Assembly (NCBI GenBank): GCA_019418625.1
Contig: DYBL01000078.1
Coordinates: forward strand, 1 to 13,333
DNA: 13,333 nucleotides
Source of the DNA: Clostridiales bacterium
GTDB lineage: Bacteria; Bacillota; Clostridia; Oscillospirales; Oscillospiraceae
Direction of reading: 5' to 3'
Shown here: in pieces, positions 6,903 through 12,570 of the stretch
Position numbering within the stretch: position 1 is the stretch's first letter
Layout of the letters: each line of letters opens with the position of its first letter
Translations under genes and position numbers: made by a program
The notes under the pieces: generated by a model
The model's database searches: none
What the model saw: only the letters and a program-made list of their open reading frames with translations
What the model was told of the DNA's origin: nothing

Positions 6903-6929
6903 CTGCCGCTCAGGCGGCAGTCTTTTTTT
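6903..6929 (+). terminator. Small stem-loop with T-run next to the precursor stop
   Basis: CTGCCGC (6903-6909) pairs with GCGGCAG (6914-6920) around TCAG, followed on the plus strand by TCTTTTTTT. In that direction it is a good intrinsic terminator, although no plus-strand gene precedes it. In the minus-strand transcript it is a second hairpin directly after the precursor stop codon. Confidence 0.55.
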
Positions 6930-7191
6930 AGGATCCGAAAATGGTCAGGTCTCCGCTGGGGTTGTTGTAGCAGATGCCATCGACTACTTCGTTCGGTTCC
7001 AATATTACGTTGCAATTTCCACTGGCCCACAAAATAGTAGCATCATCCAGGAACCACCCGCAGGTGTCCTTTACCCAGTGGCCCGGTCTTCCCAGAGAGC
7101 TGCCGCCGGGAACAGAGCAGGTATTGGCGATGTTCTGCGTCAGGGTGAAAGACTCTACCATCAGTTCCGGTTTCACATATCTGGCTTTCAT
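6928..7191 (-). CDS. Putative RiPP precursor peptide with four cysteines
   Basis: An 87-residue peptide. The N-terminus (YVKPELMVESFTLTQNIA, residues 5-22) resembles leader-like starts I recall from uncharacterised small clostridial peptides encoded beside radical SAM enzymes (Y-x-K-P-E-L, an E-S-F-x-L-x-Q patch, then I-A before the first Cys). The likely core (about 23-87) holds cysteines at 25, 44, 60 and 74 and is rich in Gly, Asn, Ser and Asp, with two Trp after the first Cys. There is no signal peptide or membrane helix. The start overlaps the preceding gene's stop by 4 bp (ATGA) and has an AAAGGGTG site 9-11 nt upstream. A kinase-like and a radical SAM gene follow, so thioether crosslinking and perhaps phosphorylation are plausible. 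Cleavage site and modification are unknown. Confidence 0.72.
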   Translation of the reverse strand: MKARYVKPELMVESFTLTQNIANTCSVPGGSSLGRPGHWVKDTCGWFLDDATILWASGNCNVILEPNEVVDGICYNNPSGDLTIFGS

Positions 7192-7676
7192 GCGTTTTCA
7201 CCCTTTCTTTCTTGAATCCAGTCGTGGAATTCCTTCAGGTGCTCCATCCACTCTTCCTGCAAAGTCTTCTCCGGCACCTGGGCCGTTTCACCACTTTGGC
7301 CATCAGTCTGCTCTCCAGTCTCGCCGGGCTGCTCGGGATCCACACTGAAGCCGGGATCGATGGGATCAACGGGCACTTCCTCAACTACTTCGTCTCCCGG
7401 CGGCACCAAATCTTCGGTTACCTCTACGAACTGATCCAAGTAGGCCAGGAAGTCCAGCATCTCCGCCATGTTCATCATCTGCATATCGGGTGCTGTCTCA
7501 TCCCGGTAGGGAGACTCTTCTTCAAACGCCACGCGCAGTTTAGTAACAGAAAGGAGACTATCACCAGTGTTCTCCACTACAATCTTACCCGCAATAGGGC
7601 TTACTCCATAATACATATCAGATGTAGTGGAAATATCGCCTTCATAACGAACGATGTCATTTGGCCGGAGAGCAAT
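7188..7676 (-). pseudogene. 5'-truncated Pro/Glu-rich protein upstream of the precursor gene
   Basis: The frame reads without a stop from 7676 to 7188. From the ATG at 7616 it would give 142 residues, but that ATG has no ribosome binding site. The sequence before it (NDIVRYEGDISTTSDM) reads as genuine protein, so the gene has probably lost its 5' part. The first 45 residues look like a beta-rich module (GKIVVENTGDSLLSVTKLRV). A Pro/Asp/Glu/Gly/Gln-rich linker and a charged C-terminal helix (EEWMEHLKEFHDWIQERKG) follow. It overlaps the RiPP precursor start by 4 bp, so translation through it may still drive the precursor. I do not recognise the family; a surface or peptide-partner protein is conceivable. 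Confidence 0.6.
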
Positions 7677-7990
7677 TTATCCCGGGGCACTTCGGTCTCC
7701 GCACCGCAGTCGCACCGGCATCGCCAGATCACCGCCCGGTTGGCCGCCCGCTTTTCCGTTTTCTCCAGCACCACCAATTTTCCAAACCGGCAGCCCGTCA
7801 GATCGGACGGAGGCTTTTCTTTGCAGCCGCAGCTGAGCATGGCTCCCGGCTTCAGGCGGCGGCTTTCCACCTCCACCTCCGCGCCGCAGTCGCACCGGCA
7901 CCGCCAGACAAGACACTCCCGGCTGCGGCGGTCAGTAGGTTCCAATGCTGTGAGCCTGCCGAATCTTTGGCCGCGCAAATCGTTCTTCAT
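7601..7990 (-). pseudogene. Duplicated phage-type CxCxC/CGC zinc-ribbon protein, truncated at its C-terminus
   Basis: A 129-residue frame with two copies of a module: residues 4-56 and 63-113 share G-x-R-F-G-K/R-L, then WRCRCDCGAE, then L-x-x-G. The first copy ends in the expected SCGC; the second breaks off after GQMTS and continues into unrelated residues (FVMKAIFPL) to a TAA. This module is typical of small phage or homing-type proteins, often with an AP2 or HNH domain further on, and probably binds zinc. The start at 7988-7990 has GAGG 8 nt upstream; the longer frame back to 8068 runs through hairpin DNA and is not preferred. Its 3' end overlaps the truncated gene in another frame, so the two probably meet at a recombination junction near 7655-7665. 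Confidence 0.62.
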
Positions 7991-8051
7991 ACCACGCCTC
8001 ACATTCGGGAATGGCCTCGCAGATGCGAAGCCCCCTCGCGGAGGCAGTAAA

Positions 8052-8076
8052 TTCCGAAAGTGATCCACTTTCGGAA
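8052..8076. repeat. Perfect 11-bp inverted repeat
   Basis: TTCCGAAAGTG (8052-8062) is followed by ATC and its exact complement CACTTTCGGAA (8066-8076). No T-run follows on either strand, so it is unlikely to be a terminator. It lies 62 bp upstream of the zinc-ribbon gene's start and could be an operator, recombination site or RNA leader element. Confidence 0.6.
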
Positions 8077-8092
8077 CGGTCCCACAAAGGCA

Positions 8093-8130
8093 AAAACACC
8101 GCCTTCCGCTTATGCGGAAAGCAGTGTTTT
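8093..8130 (-). terminator. Stem-loop with U-tract, minus strand
   Basis: A 17-bp stem (8093-8109 with 8114-8130) with a 4-nt loop ends in GTGTTTTTG on the minus strand. Two positions are G-U pairs in the minus-strand RNA but C-A mismatches on the plus strand, so the minus-strand RNA folds better. It lies 38 bp beyond the phosphatase terminator and may be a second or decayed terminator. Confidence 0.6.
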
Positions 8131-8167
8131 CCTGTCTAACGCCCCTAAAAGCATGCTCTGGCTATAT

Positions 8168-8210
8168 AAAAACGTGCAGTGTGGATGGGGTCATCCGCAC
8201 TGCACGTTTT
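8168..8210 (-). terminator. Intrinsic terminator of the tyrosine phosphatase gene
   Basis: A 19-bp stem with a single G-U pair (8169-8187 with 8192-8210) closes a 4-nt loop and is followed on the minus strand by TTTTTATA. It begins 4 bp after the phosphatase stop codon. Confidence 0.88.
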
Positions 8211-8214
8211 CAAC

Positions 8215-8679
8215 TTAATTTTCCTGTTCCATCAGCTTGTGCAAAAGCCCCTTGCAGCCTGCCAGGATGTCCTGCCAGGCAGTCTCAAAGTCCCCCGTAT
8301 ACCATGGATCCGCTACTTCCTGACCGGAGCGCTGTGCAAATTCCAGCAAAAGATGGATTTTCCCGTCCGGATCACCATTGGAGATCCGGCGCATGTTCCT
8401 TAAATTGGCACAGTCCATCCCCACCAGCAGATCATAATCCCCGTAGTCAGAAGGGCGCATCTGCCGGGCAGCATGTCCCCGGCATGAGATACCATGCTGC
8501 GCCAGCTTTTGCTTTGCCGGTGGATAAACGCCATTTCCGATTTCCTCTGTGCTGGTAGCGGCGGAGGCGACGGTAAATTTATGCTCCAAGCCAGCCTTTT
8601 GTACAAGATCTTTCATGACGTACTCCGCCATAGGGCTCCGGCAGATATTGCCGTGGCACACGAAAAGTATTTTTACCAT
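8215..8679 (-). CDS. Low-molecular-weight protein tyrosine phosphatase
   Basis: A 154-residue cytoplasmic enzyme with the N-terminal catalytic signature C-x5-R-S (VCHGNICRSPMAE, nucleophile C9, R15) and the general-acid loop DPWYTGDFE near residue 125. It is full length for the LMW-PTP family (about 150 residues). These enzymes remove phosphate from tyrosine residues and in Firmicutes often oppose tyrosine kinases or arginine phosphorylation; the substrate is not known here. The start at 8677-8679 is chosen because GAGGAG lies about 10 nt upstream and the peptide begins directly at the first beta strand (VKILFVCHG). ATGs further upstream at 8697 and 8718 lack ribosome binding sites. It is monocistronic and ends at a strong terminator. 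It may be chromosomal rather than part of the adjacent mobile remnant. Confidence 0.95.
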   Translation of the reverse strand: MVKILFVCHGNICRSPMAEYVMKDLVQKAGLEHKFTVASAATSTEEIGNGVYPPAKQKLAQHGISCRGHAARQMRPSDYGDYDLLVGMDCANLRNMRRISNGDPDGKIHLLLEFAQRSGQEVADPWYTGDFETAWQDILAGCKGLLHKLMEQEN

Positions 8680-8777
8680 CTTTTTATAACTCCTCATAAA
8701 TCCTGTATTTCTTCTCAAATGCTTGATATTACAGGATTTTTCACACTTTTCGTGTAGCCTGAGCTTCCACCTGTTTT

Positions 8778-8801
8778 GAAGATATCTTCTCGAATCTTCT
8801 C
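8778..8801. repeat. 12-bp palindrome overlapping a 10-bp-phased direct repeat
   Basis: GAAGATATCTTC (8778-8789) is a perfect palindrome. ATCTTCTC occurs at 8784-8791 and again at 8794-8801, exactly one helical turn apart. It lies between the phosphatase and the integrase remnant and could be a protein-binding site, such as an integrase arm or repressor site. The function is inferred only. Confidence 0.35.
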
Positions 8802-8830
8802 AGGATTTCTCATGTTTTTTCCTGCAATAT

Positions 8831-8868
8831 TGGTAAAGGCGTTGGTAAAGAAAGCCGCTTTACCAACG
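8831..8868. repeat. TTGGTAAAG repeats and stem-loop at the 3' end of the integrase remnant
   Basis: TTGGTAAAG appears as direct repeats at 8830-8838 and 8842-8850. CGTTGGTAAAG (8840-8850) is mirrored by CTTTACCAACG (8858-8868), an 11-bp perfect inverted repeat with a 7-nt loop, 8 bp from the integrase stop. It could be a terminator without a good U-tract or part of the element's attachment/arm region, which in Tn916-like elements lies close to int. Confidence 0.5.
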
Positions 8869-8875
8869 GGCAATT

Positions 8876-9658
8876 TTAAGCGTTTGCCACACGCAGCAGT
8901 TCATCTTTGGCGTCATCAAACTTTACATGGGTGTAGGTATTCAGCGTTACGCTGATGTCTGCATGACCCATGATGTACTGCAATGTCTTGGGGTTCATCC
9001 CGGATTTTGCCATATTGGAACAGAGGGTATGTCTGCACACATGAGGCGATACTTTCGGCATCTGGATACGGTAAATCTTGTTATACTTCTGGACAATATG
9101 CTCCATGTACTTCTCCCAATGAAGTGCCACCATAGGCACATCGTTCTTGTCCAGAAACAGAAAACCAACGTATCCATCTACCATGGGCTCAGCTTTTGGA
9201 ACCGCACGGTTGGCAATGATCCGGCGGAAGCAGGATGCTACCTCCTCGGTCATTGGAACATAACGAATACCGCTTTCTGTCTTCGGCTGCTGGATCACAT
9301 ACTCCATCTGTGATGTTCTCTGCAACTGATGATCTACTTTGATACGCATTTCCTCAAACTCAACATCCTGGATCGTAAGTCCGCAGAATTCCGAAATACG
9401 AAGCCCCGTGTGAAAGAGGATATAGATCCCGTCGTAATATTTGCTGAAGTGCTTGTCCTCTTTGATAAATTTTAGAAGATCCCGTTCCTGTTTCCGGCTG
9501 ATAGCTTCTCTCGTCACTGAGTCATTGACAACTACCGATGCTAGCTCAAAACCGAATTGAAATCTCTCCTCTAAAAAAAGAGCCAGACTTGCACTCTTAT
9601 CATAGCACAAGTTTGGCTCTCCGTATAGCTTCGCCATGAAAGAATGGAAATCTGCCAT
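8876..9658 (-). pseudogene. int: Tn916-family tyrosine recombinase (integrase), N-terminally truncated
   Basis: The frame gives 260 residues, against roughly 400 for intact Tn916-type integrases. The catalytic domain is complete: R87 (TGLRISE), K126 (PKTESG), H206 and R209 (HVCRH), H232 (MGHADI) and Y242 (LNTYTH). From residue about 35 onward (FGFELASVVVNDSVTREAI) it reads like the family, but the first 34 residues do not. The N-terminal arm-binding and core-binding domains are missing, replaced by unrelated sequence that contains an intrinsic terminator on the same strand. The ATG at 9658 lacks a good ribosome binding site. Integrase activity is therefore unlikely, although the catalytic fragment is intact. 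The xis remnant upstream preserves the xis-int order of Tn916-like elements. Confidence 0.85.
9573..9620 (-). terminator. Intrinsic terminator lying inside the truncated integrase frame
   Basis: AGAGCCAGACTTG (9579-9591) pairs with CAAGTTTGGCTCT (9608-9620) with one G-U pair around a 16-nt loop, followed on the minus strand by seven T (9573-9579). Transcripts entering int from upstream would probably stop here. Its presence inside the reading frame indicates that the N-terminal part of the frame is foreign sequence joined to the int fragment. Confidence 0.7.
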
Positions 9659-9676
9659 CGACTCTTTGAAAGGCTA

Positions 9677-9763
9677 TTATACAGCAGTGGCCTGATCCAG
9701 ATACCTCTCAAATTTCTCCCGTTTGATCAAAGCACGGTTTCCATTCATCACATAAAACTCATT
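9677..9763 (-). pseudogene. xis: C-terminal remnant of a Tn916-type excisionase
   Basis: Only 28 codons remain (NEFYVMNGNRALIKREKFERYLDQ, then ATAV and TAA at 9677-9679). The frame is closed upstream by TAA at 9764-9766. The pattern NG-N-R-x-L-I-K-R-E-K-F-E-x-Y-L-D is the usual C-terminal end of the small excisionases of Tn916-like elements, which bind DNA beside the attachment sites and direct excision. The N-terminal helix-turn-helix half is missing and no start codon or ribosome binding site is present. It lies just upstream of the int remnant in the conserved order, so a deletion removed the left part of xis and the first part of int. Confidence 0.72.
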
Positions 9764-9774
9764 TTACCGAAAAA

Positions 9775-9794
9775 ACATACCCCCTCCCGTATGT
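9775..9794. repeat. Small inverted repeat upstream of the XRE promoter
   Basis: ACATAC (9775-9780) and GTATGT (9789-9794) flank a C-rich 8-nt loop, followed on the minus strand by TTTTTT. It could be a weak minus-strand terminator or an operator for the neighbouring XRE regulator. The evidence is limited to the pairing. Confidence 0.35.
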
Positions 9795-9827
9795 CCAAAA
9801 CGATGGGAACGGCTTGAAATCAGCATA

Positions 9828-9856
9828 TTTCCACGCTTATGGAATCATGGTATAAT
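9828..9856 (+). promoter_or_regulatory. Promoter of the XRE-family regulator gene
   Basis: A perfect TATAAT (9851-9856) with an extended TGG before it lies 17 bp downstream of TTTCCA (9828-9833, four of six -35 consensus bases). The ATG within TATAAT cannot be the translation start. Transcription should begin near 9863, upstream of the GGAAGGA site that serves the ATG at 9882. Confidence 0.75.
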
Positions 9857-9881
9857 GGTTAAAAACGGAAGGATTTTCCTG

Positions 9882-10748
9882 ATGAGAGGGGGAATTGGGA
9901 AGCACACAAAGCTGTCTATCCCGAAGCGGTTAAAAGACTTGCAGGTAGTGGATAAGCACCTGACACCGGAGCAACTGGCTGAGCAGACCGGGCTTTCCAA
10001 ATCTGCTCTCAGCAAATATGAGAGCGACGATTATAAGGACATCAGCTCCTTTGCCATCGCTACACTGGCGGAATTTTACGGGGTATCCACCGATTATTTG
10101 ATGGGGTTGTCGGAAAATAAAAATCACCCAAACACAGAGCTTCAGGCTCTGCATTTGAGTGATGATATGGTTGCATTATTGAGCAGCGGGAAAATCAACA
10201 ACCGGCTGCTGTGTGAGCTTGCCACACACGAGAATTTCCAGCGGCTGATGACGGATATTGAGATTTTTGTTGACCGGCTTGCTGATATGCGGATCGCCCA
10301 GATGAATCTGGTGCTGGAGGCCACCCGGCAGGAAGTGATCCGCAGCCATGCACCAGGGGATAACGACCTTTATGTCCGCACGCTGGAGCTGGGACAGGTG
10401 CAGGAGAGTGACTTTTTCAGCCACACGATTCATGATGATCTGGACAGCATCGTTCAGGATATTCGTCAGGCCCATGTCACCGACCGCACCACCGCCGATC
10501 CGCAGCCGACTTTTACAGAGGTCAAGGAAAAGTTTGACCGTGCCATGCAGCTGGGCAGTAATGAGGAACGGGTAATCCACGAGTTCTGCGACCAAATGCA
10601 GATTCCATTTAACAAGATTGCTTCCGAGGATTTCTCGGCGTTTATGCGAATACTGAGTTTGTCCAAGCTGCTGAAGAATCCCAACAATATGAGAGGGAAG
10701 GCTCGGACACAGCCTTACCATGGGGCAAAAAAGAAAAAGCGTAGATAG
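9882..10748 (+). CDS. XRE-family helix-turn-helix regulator with a long C-terminal region
   Basis: A 288-residue protein. The N-terminal Cro/CI-type HTH (about residues 8-70) has the usual pattern: IPKRLKDL, LTPEQLAEQTGLSKSALSKYES, then IATLAEFYGVSTDYLMGLSE. The remaining 210 residues are helical and charged, without an obvious peptidase or kinase motif, and end in a Lys/Arg-rich tail (KKKKRR). HTH proteins of this layout are common regulators in clostridial integrative elements; here it sits beside int/xis remnants. The start at 9882 is chosen because GGAAGGA lies about 8 nt upstream; the earlier in-frame ATG at 9855 lies in the -10 box. It looks intact, has its own promoter and terminator, and is convergent with the membrane-protein operon. 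Confidence 0.88.
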   Translation: MRGGIGKHTKLSIPKRLKDLQVVDKHLTPEQLAEQTGLSKSALSKYESDDYKDISSFAIATLAEFYGVSTDYLMGLSENKNHPNTELQALHLSDDMVALLSSGKINNRLLCELATHENFQRLMTDIEIFVDRLADMRIAQMNLVLEATRQEVIRSHAPGDNDLYVRTLELGQVQESDFFSHTIHDDLDSIVQDIRQAHVTDRTTADPQPTFTEVKEKFDRAMQLGSNEERVIHEFCDQMQIPFNKIASEDFSAFMRILSLSKLLKNPNNMRGKARTQPYHGAKKKKRR

Positions 10749-10749
10749 T

Positions 10750-10789
10750 AGAAAAGACCGTTGCCCTCTTTTGGGTAACGGCCTTTTCT
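10750..10789. terminator. Terminator between the XRE gene and the membrane-protein operon
   Basis: A 17-position stem (10750-10766 with 10773-10789, two non-Watson-Crick positions) closes a TCTTTT loop, with AGAAAAG and CTTTTCT at the base. It starts 2 bp after the XRE stop codon. The A-run on the left also serves minus-strand transcripts leaving the pseudogene at 10830. Confidence 0.82.
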
Positions 10790-10829
10790 GAAATACGATC
10801 GACTCTCAGAATGCGTAAAACGCATCGGA

Positions 10830-11031
10830 CTACGCAGGGGACAGGCTGGTCGGATCGCCGATGCTATCCAACCGTTCCGGCAGTTCCGGTTTTGGCTGGG
10901 ACACCGTGATGGGCGGCTTTACAGCCGGTACCGGAGATTACGCTTGAGCAGAAGGTGCTGTTTCAACGGTGTTTTCCTCTGCCGTTAAGCGACAAAGCCA
11001 GCGCCAGCAACAATGCCGCCAGTCGTTTCAT
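10830..11031 (-). pseudogene. Frameshifted small secreted or lipoprotein-like gene
   Basis: An ATG at 11029-11031 with AAAGGA 9 nt upstream opens a typical signal peptide (MKRLAALLLALALSL). The original frame ends early at TGA after 22 codons. A shift of one base just after the hydrophobic core gives a sensible continuation (TAEENTVETAPSAQA), then an in-frame TAA, and then further protein-like sequence rich in Pro (SPVPAVKPPITVSQPKPELPE, ending DPTSLSPA) to TAG at 10830-10832. A signal peptide followed by a Thr/Pro/Glu-rich chain suggests a small secreted protein or lipoprotein, now broken by one frameshift and one nonsense change, unless these are assembly errors. It begins 12 bp after the preceding gene in the operon. 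Confidence 0.6.
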
Positions 11032-11043
11032 GAGATTTTTCCT

Positions 11044-11496
11044 TTAATGGTCAAGAATAATCACAATGATGCTGCCGCCTCCGCCGATGAGGGCTGTGAT
11101 AAAGCCCCACATGAGCACACCAGAACCTAGAACCAGATTGCCGTCGCCGCTCTGGATCATGGCGAATAGCCCCAGCGCAACAATGAGGATAAAACCCACA
11201 ACAAACATCAAAATGGGAAAAAGAAGCGCGCCGCCGATAATTGCACCAAAATTTGCCCCTGATAACCTTATGCCCACAGCATAAATTAAGCCGAATACCG
11301 CGCCAATACCCCCGCCCAAAGTCAGGCAGTGGAGTACCTCATAGGTTTCACTGGTAAAGGGATATAAAAATTTGAATGCCATGGCAAGCCCGACCATCAC
11401 GCAGTAGATGTAGCCAAGAGCAGGGCCGGGCCATTTGATGAGCATAACGACAGCCGCAATGCCAATGATGGCAAGGGCAATGACCAGTTTTTCCAT
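11044..11496 (-). CDS. Four-helix membrane protein of unknown function
   Basis: A 150-residue hydrophobic protein with about four to five membrane segments: residues 4-20 (VIALAIIGIAAVVML), 27-45, 57-80 with a GGGIGAVFGLIY glycine-rich turn, 85-112 (a GAIIGGALLFPILMFVVGFILIV region) and 125-147. I do not recognise the family. The ATG follows a textbook AGGAGG site 5 nt upstream, and the gene starts 17 bp after the zinc-ribbon gene ends. It is the third intact membrane component of a co-directional operon that also encodes two zinc-ribbon proteins, suggesting a shared envelope-associated role; no catalytic motif is visible. Confidence 0.8.
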   Translation of the reverse strand: MEKLVIALAIIGIAAVVMLIKWPGPALGYIYCVMVGLAMAFKFLYPFTSETYEVLHCLTLGGGIGAVFGLIYAVGIRLSGANFGAIIGGALLFPILMFVVGFILIVALGLFAMIQSGDGNLVLGSGVLMWGFITALIGGGGSIIVIILDH

Positions 11497-11513
11497 AATA
11501 GCCTCCTATGTAC

Positions 11514-11963
11514 TTAGGAGAGTTTTGTTCCACAGAAGGAGCAGAACGCCTTAGGATCCACCTGCTTGCCGCAGCCGGGGCAGATTACCTTGCCCGGCTC
11601 TGCTGACGGTTCTGGCTGTACCACTGCCTTCGACGCACCGCAGTTGGTGCAAAAGAGAGCATCGGCCTCCATCAGCGCGCCGCAGGCAGCGCAGCGCACA
11701 CCACCCTTCAGCAGCCGCTGCTGCTCCTTGGTCTGCTCGATCTCTTCCAAGGTTTGTGCGATGGCGCTGATGAACTCGGAAAAGGGACTGTCCTCCCCGG
11801 GAACAGCTGCATCATAGCAGGCTTTCCCCAACTGGCCATAGAGCTTTTCCAGTTTGCGCTCCTGCTCTTTCTGCACCAGCTGAAGCCTGGTGACTTCTGC
11901 CAGATCCTTTGCCTTTCCGGCAGCCTCCTGACCGGACTTTTTCAAATCGTTCCAAAAGCTCAT
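11514..11963 (-). CDS. Coiled-coil protein with two C-terminal zinc ribbons
   Basis: A 149-residue soluble protein. The first 90 residues are charged and helical (AGKAKDLAEVTRLQLVQKEQERKLEKLYGQLGK), probably a coiled coil. Two zinc-ribbon motifs follow: C91-x2-C94 with C105-x2-C108 (CAACG, CTNCG) and C128-x2-C131 with C141-x2-C144 (CPGCG, CSFCG). The double-ribbon tail resembles the widespread Firmicutes zinc-ribbon proteins found with small membrane proteins, which are mostly uncharacterised. The start has AAGGAG 7 nt upstream and lies 12 bp after the previous gene. It may act as a scaffold for the membrane proteins encoded around it; this is inference from context. Confidence 0.82.
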   Translation of the reverse strand: MSFWNDLKKSGQEAAGKAKDLAEVTRLQLVQKEQERKLEKLYGQLGKACYDAAVPGEDSPFSEFISAIAQTLEEIEQTKEQQRLLKGGVRCAACGALMEADALFCTNCGASKAVVQPEPSAEPGKVICPGCGKQVDPKAFCSFCGTKLS

Positions 11964-11975
11964 GACAATTCTCCT

Positions 11976-12551
11976 TTATTTCTTTTTCGCTGCAAATCCG
12001 GCGCGTTCAAGATAAGCTCGGTATTCTTTTTCCAGCTTCAAGGTGTTTATAAGCAGAATCACCGCCGCTATCAGCAATATCCCGCTGCCAACCACCAGCG
12101 TCGAGCTGGTAAACTGAACTATGCTGAATACAGCAAACACCAACGCCGCAATTGCACAGCCTCGGCTTTTCATTACGCAGGTCAGAATCATCAGCAGGAT
12201 ACACAGACCGGCAGAACCGAAGAAATAGCGATTCAAGAAAAATCCAATATACATGGCTCGAAAATCGGGCGGCAATGCCAAAACAGCATGTACAAAAACA
12301 AAGACTGTCCATAATATCACCAGGATCACCGCCGCAGTGAGTGCGATCCGGTTGGTCCGGATCCGTTTTTTCGCATCGGCAGAATCGATGAACGAGAAGA
12401 ACGCCCGTCGGGAGAGGGGTTCACGCGGGCTCGGATCCTGCGCCGTGAGCGACAGGGCTCCGTGAATCTCCGTGGGATCTTTCTTCCCGCATTCGGGGCA
12501 GAATCCTGCCCCATCCGGGATGGAACTGCCGCAGAATTTGCAAAATGCCAT
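11976..12551 (-). CDS. Zinc-ribbon membrane protein
   Basis: A 191-residue protein. A single zinc ribbon sits at the extreme N-terminus (C4-x2-C7, C18-x2-C21: CKFCGSS, CPECGKK). A polar linker rich in Pro/Ser/Arg follows (about 25-62), then about four membrane segments starting near 70 (IALTAAVILVILWTVFVFV), 100-120, 128-145 and 150-170, and a Lys-rich tail. The start at 12549-12551 is chosen because the ribbon begins there and AGAGGTG lies about 8 nt upstream; the longer frame back to 12599 has no such site. Proteins with a cytosolic zinc ribbon tethered to a membrane domain are common in Clostridia and generally lack a known function. It lies 19 bp after the preceding membrane protein gene. 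Confidence 0.82.
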   Translation of the reverse strand: MAFCKFCGSSIPDGAGFCPECGKKDPTEIHGALSLTAQDPSPREPLSRRAFFSFIDSADAKKRIRTNRIALTAAVILVILWTVFVFVHAVLALPPDFRAMYIGFFLNRYFFGSAGLCILLMILTCVMKSRGCAIAALVFAVFSIVQFTSSTLVVGSGILLIAAVILLINTLKLEKEYRAYLERAGFAAKKK

Positions 12552-12570
12552 GTGGATGCACCTCTTATCC

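Noticed and set aside
7681..7920. CRISPR-like or tandem repeat suggested by repeated CGCAGTCGCACCGGCA
   Set aside because: There are only two copies about 180 bp apart, explained by the internal duplication of the zinc-ribbon coding module.
8719..8875. tRNA gene or tRNA-derived attachment site next to the integrase
   Set aside because: No cloverleaf, T-loop or CCA-proximal sequence could be built from this stretch on either strand.
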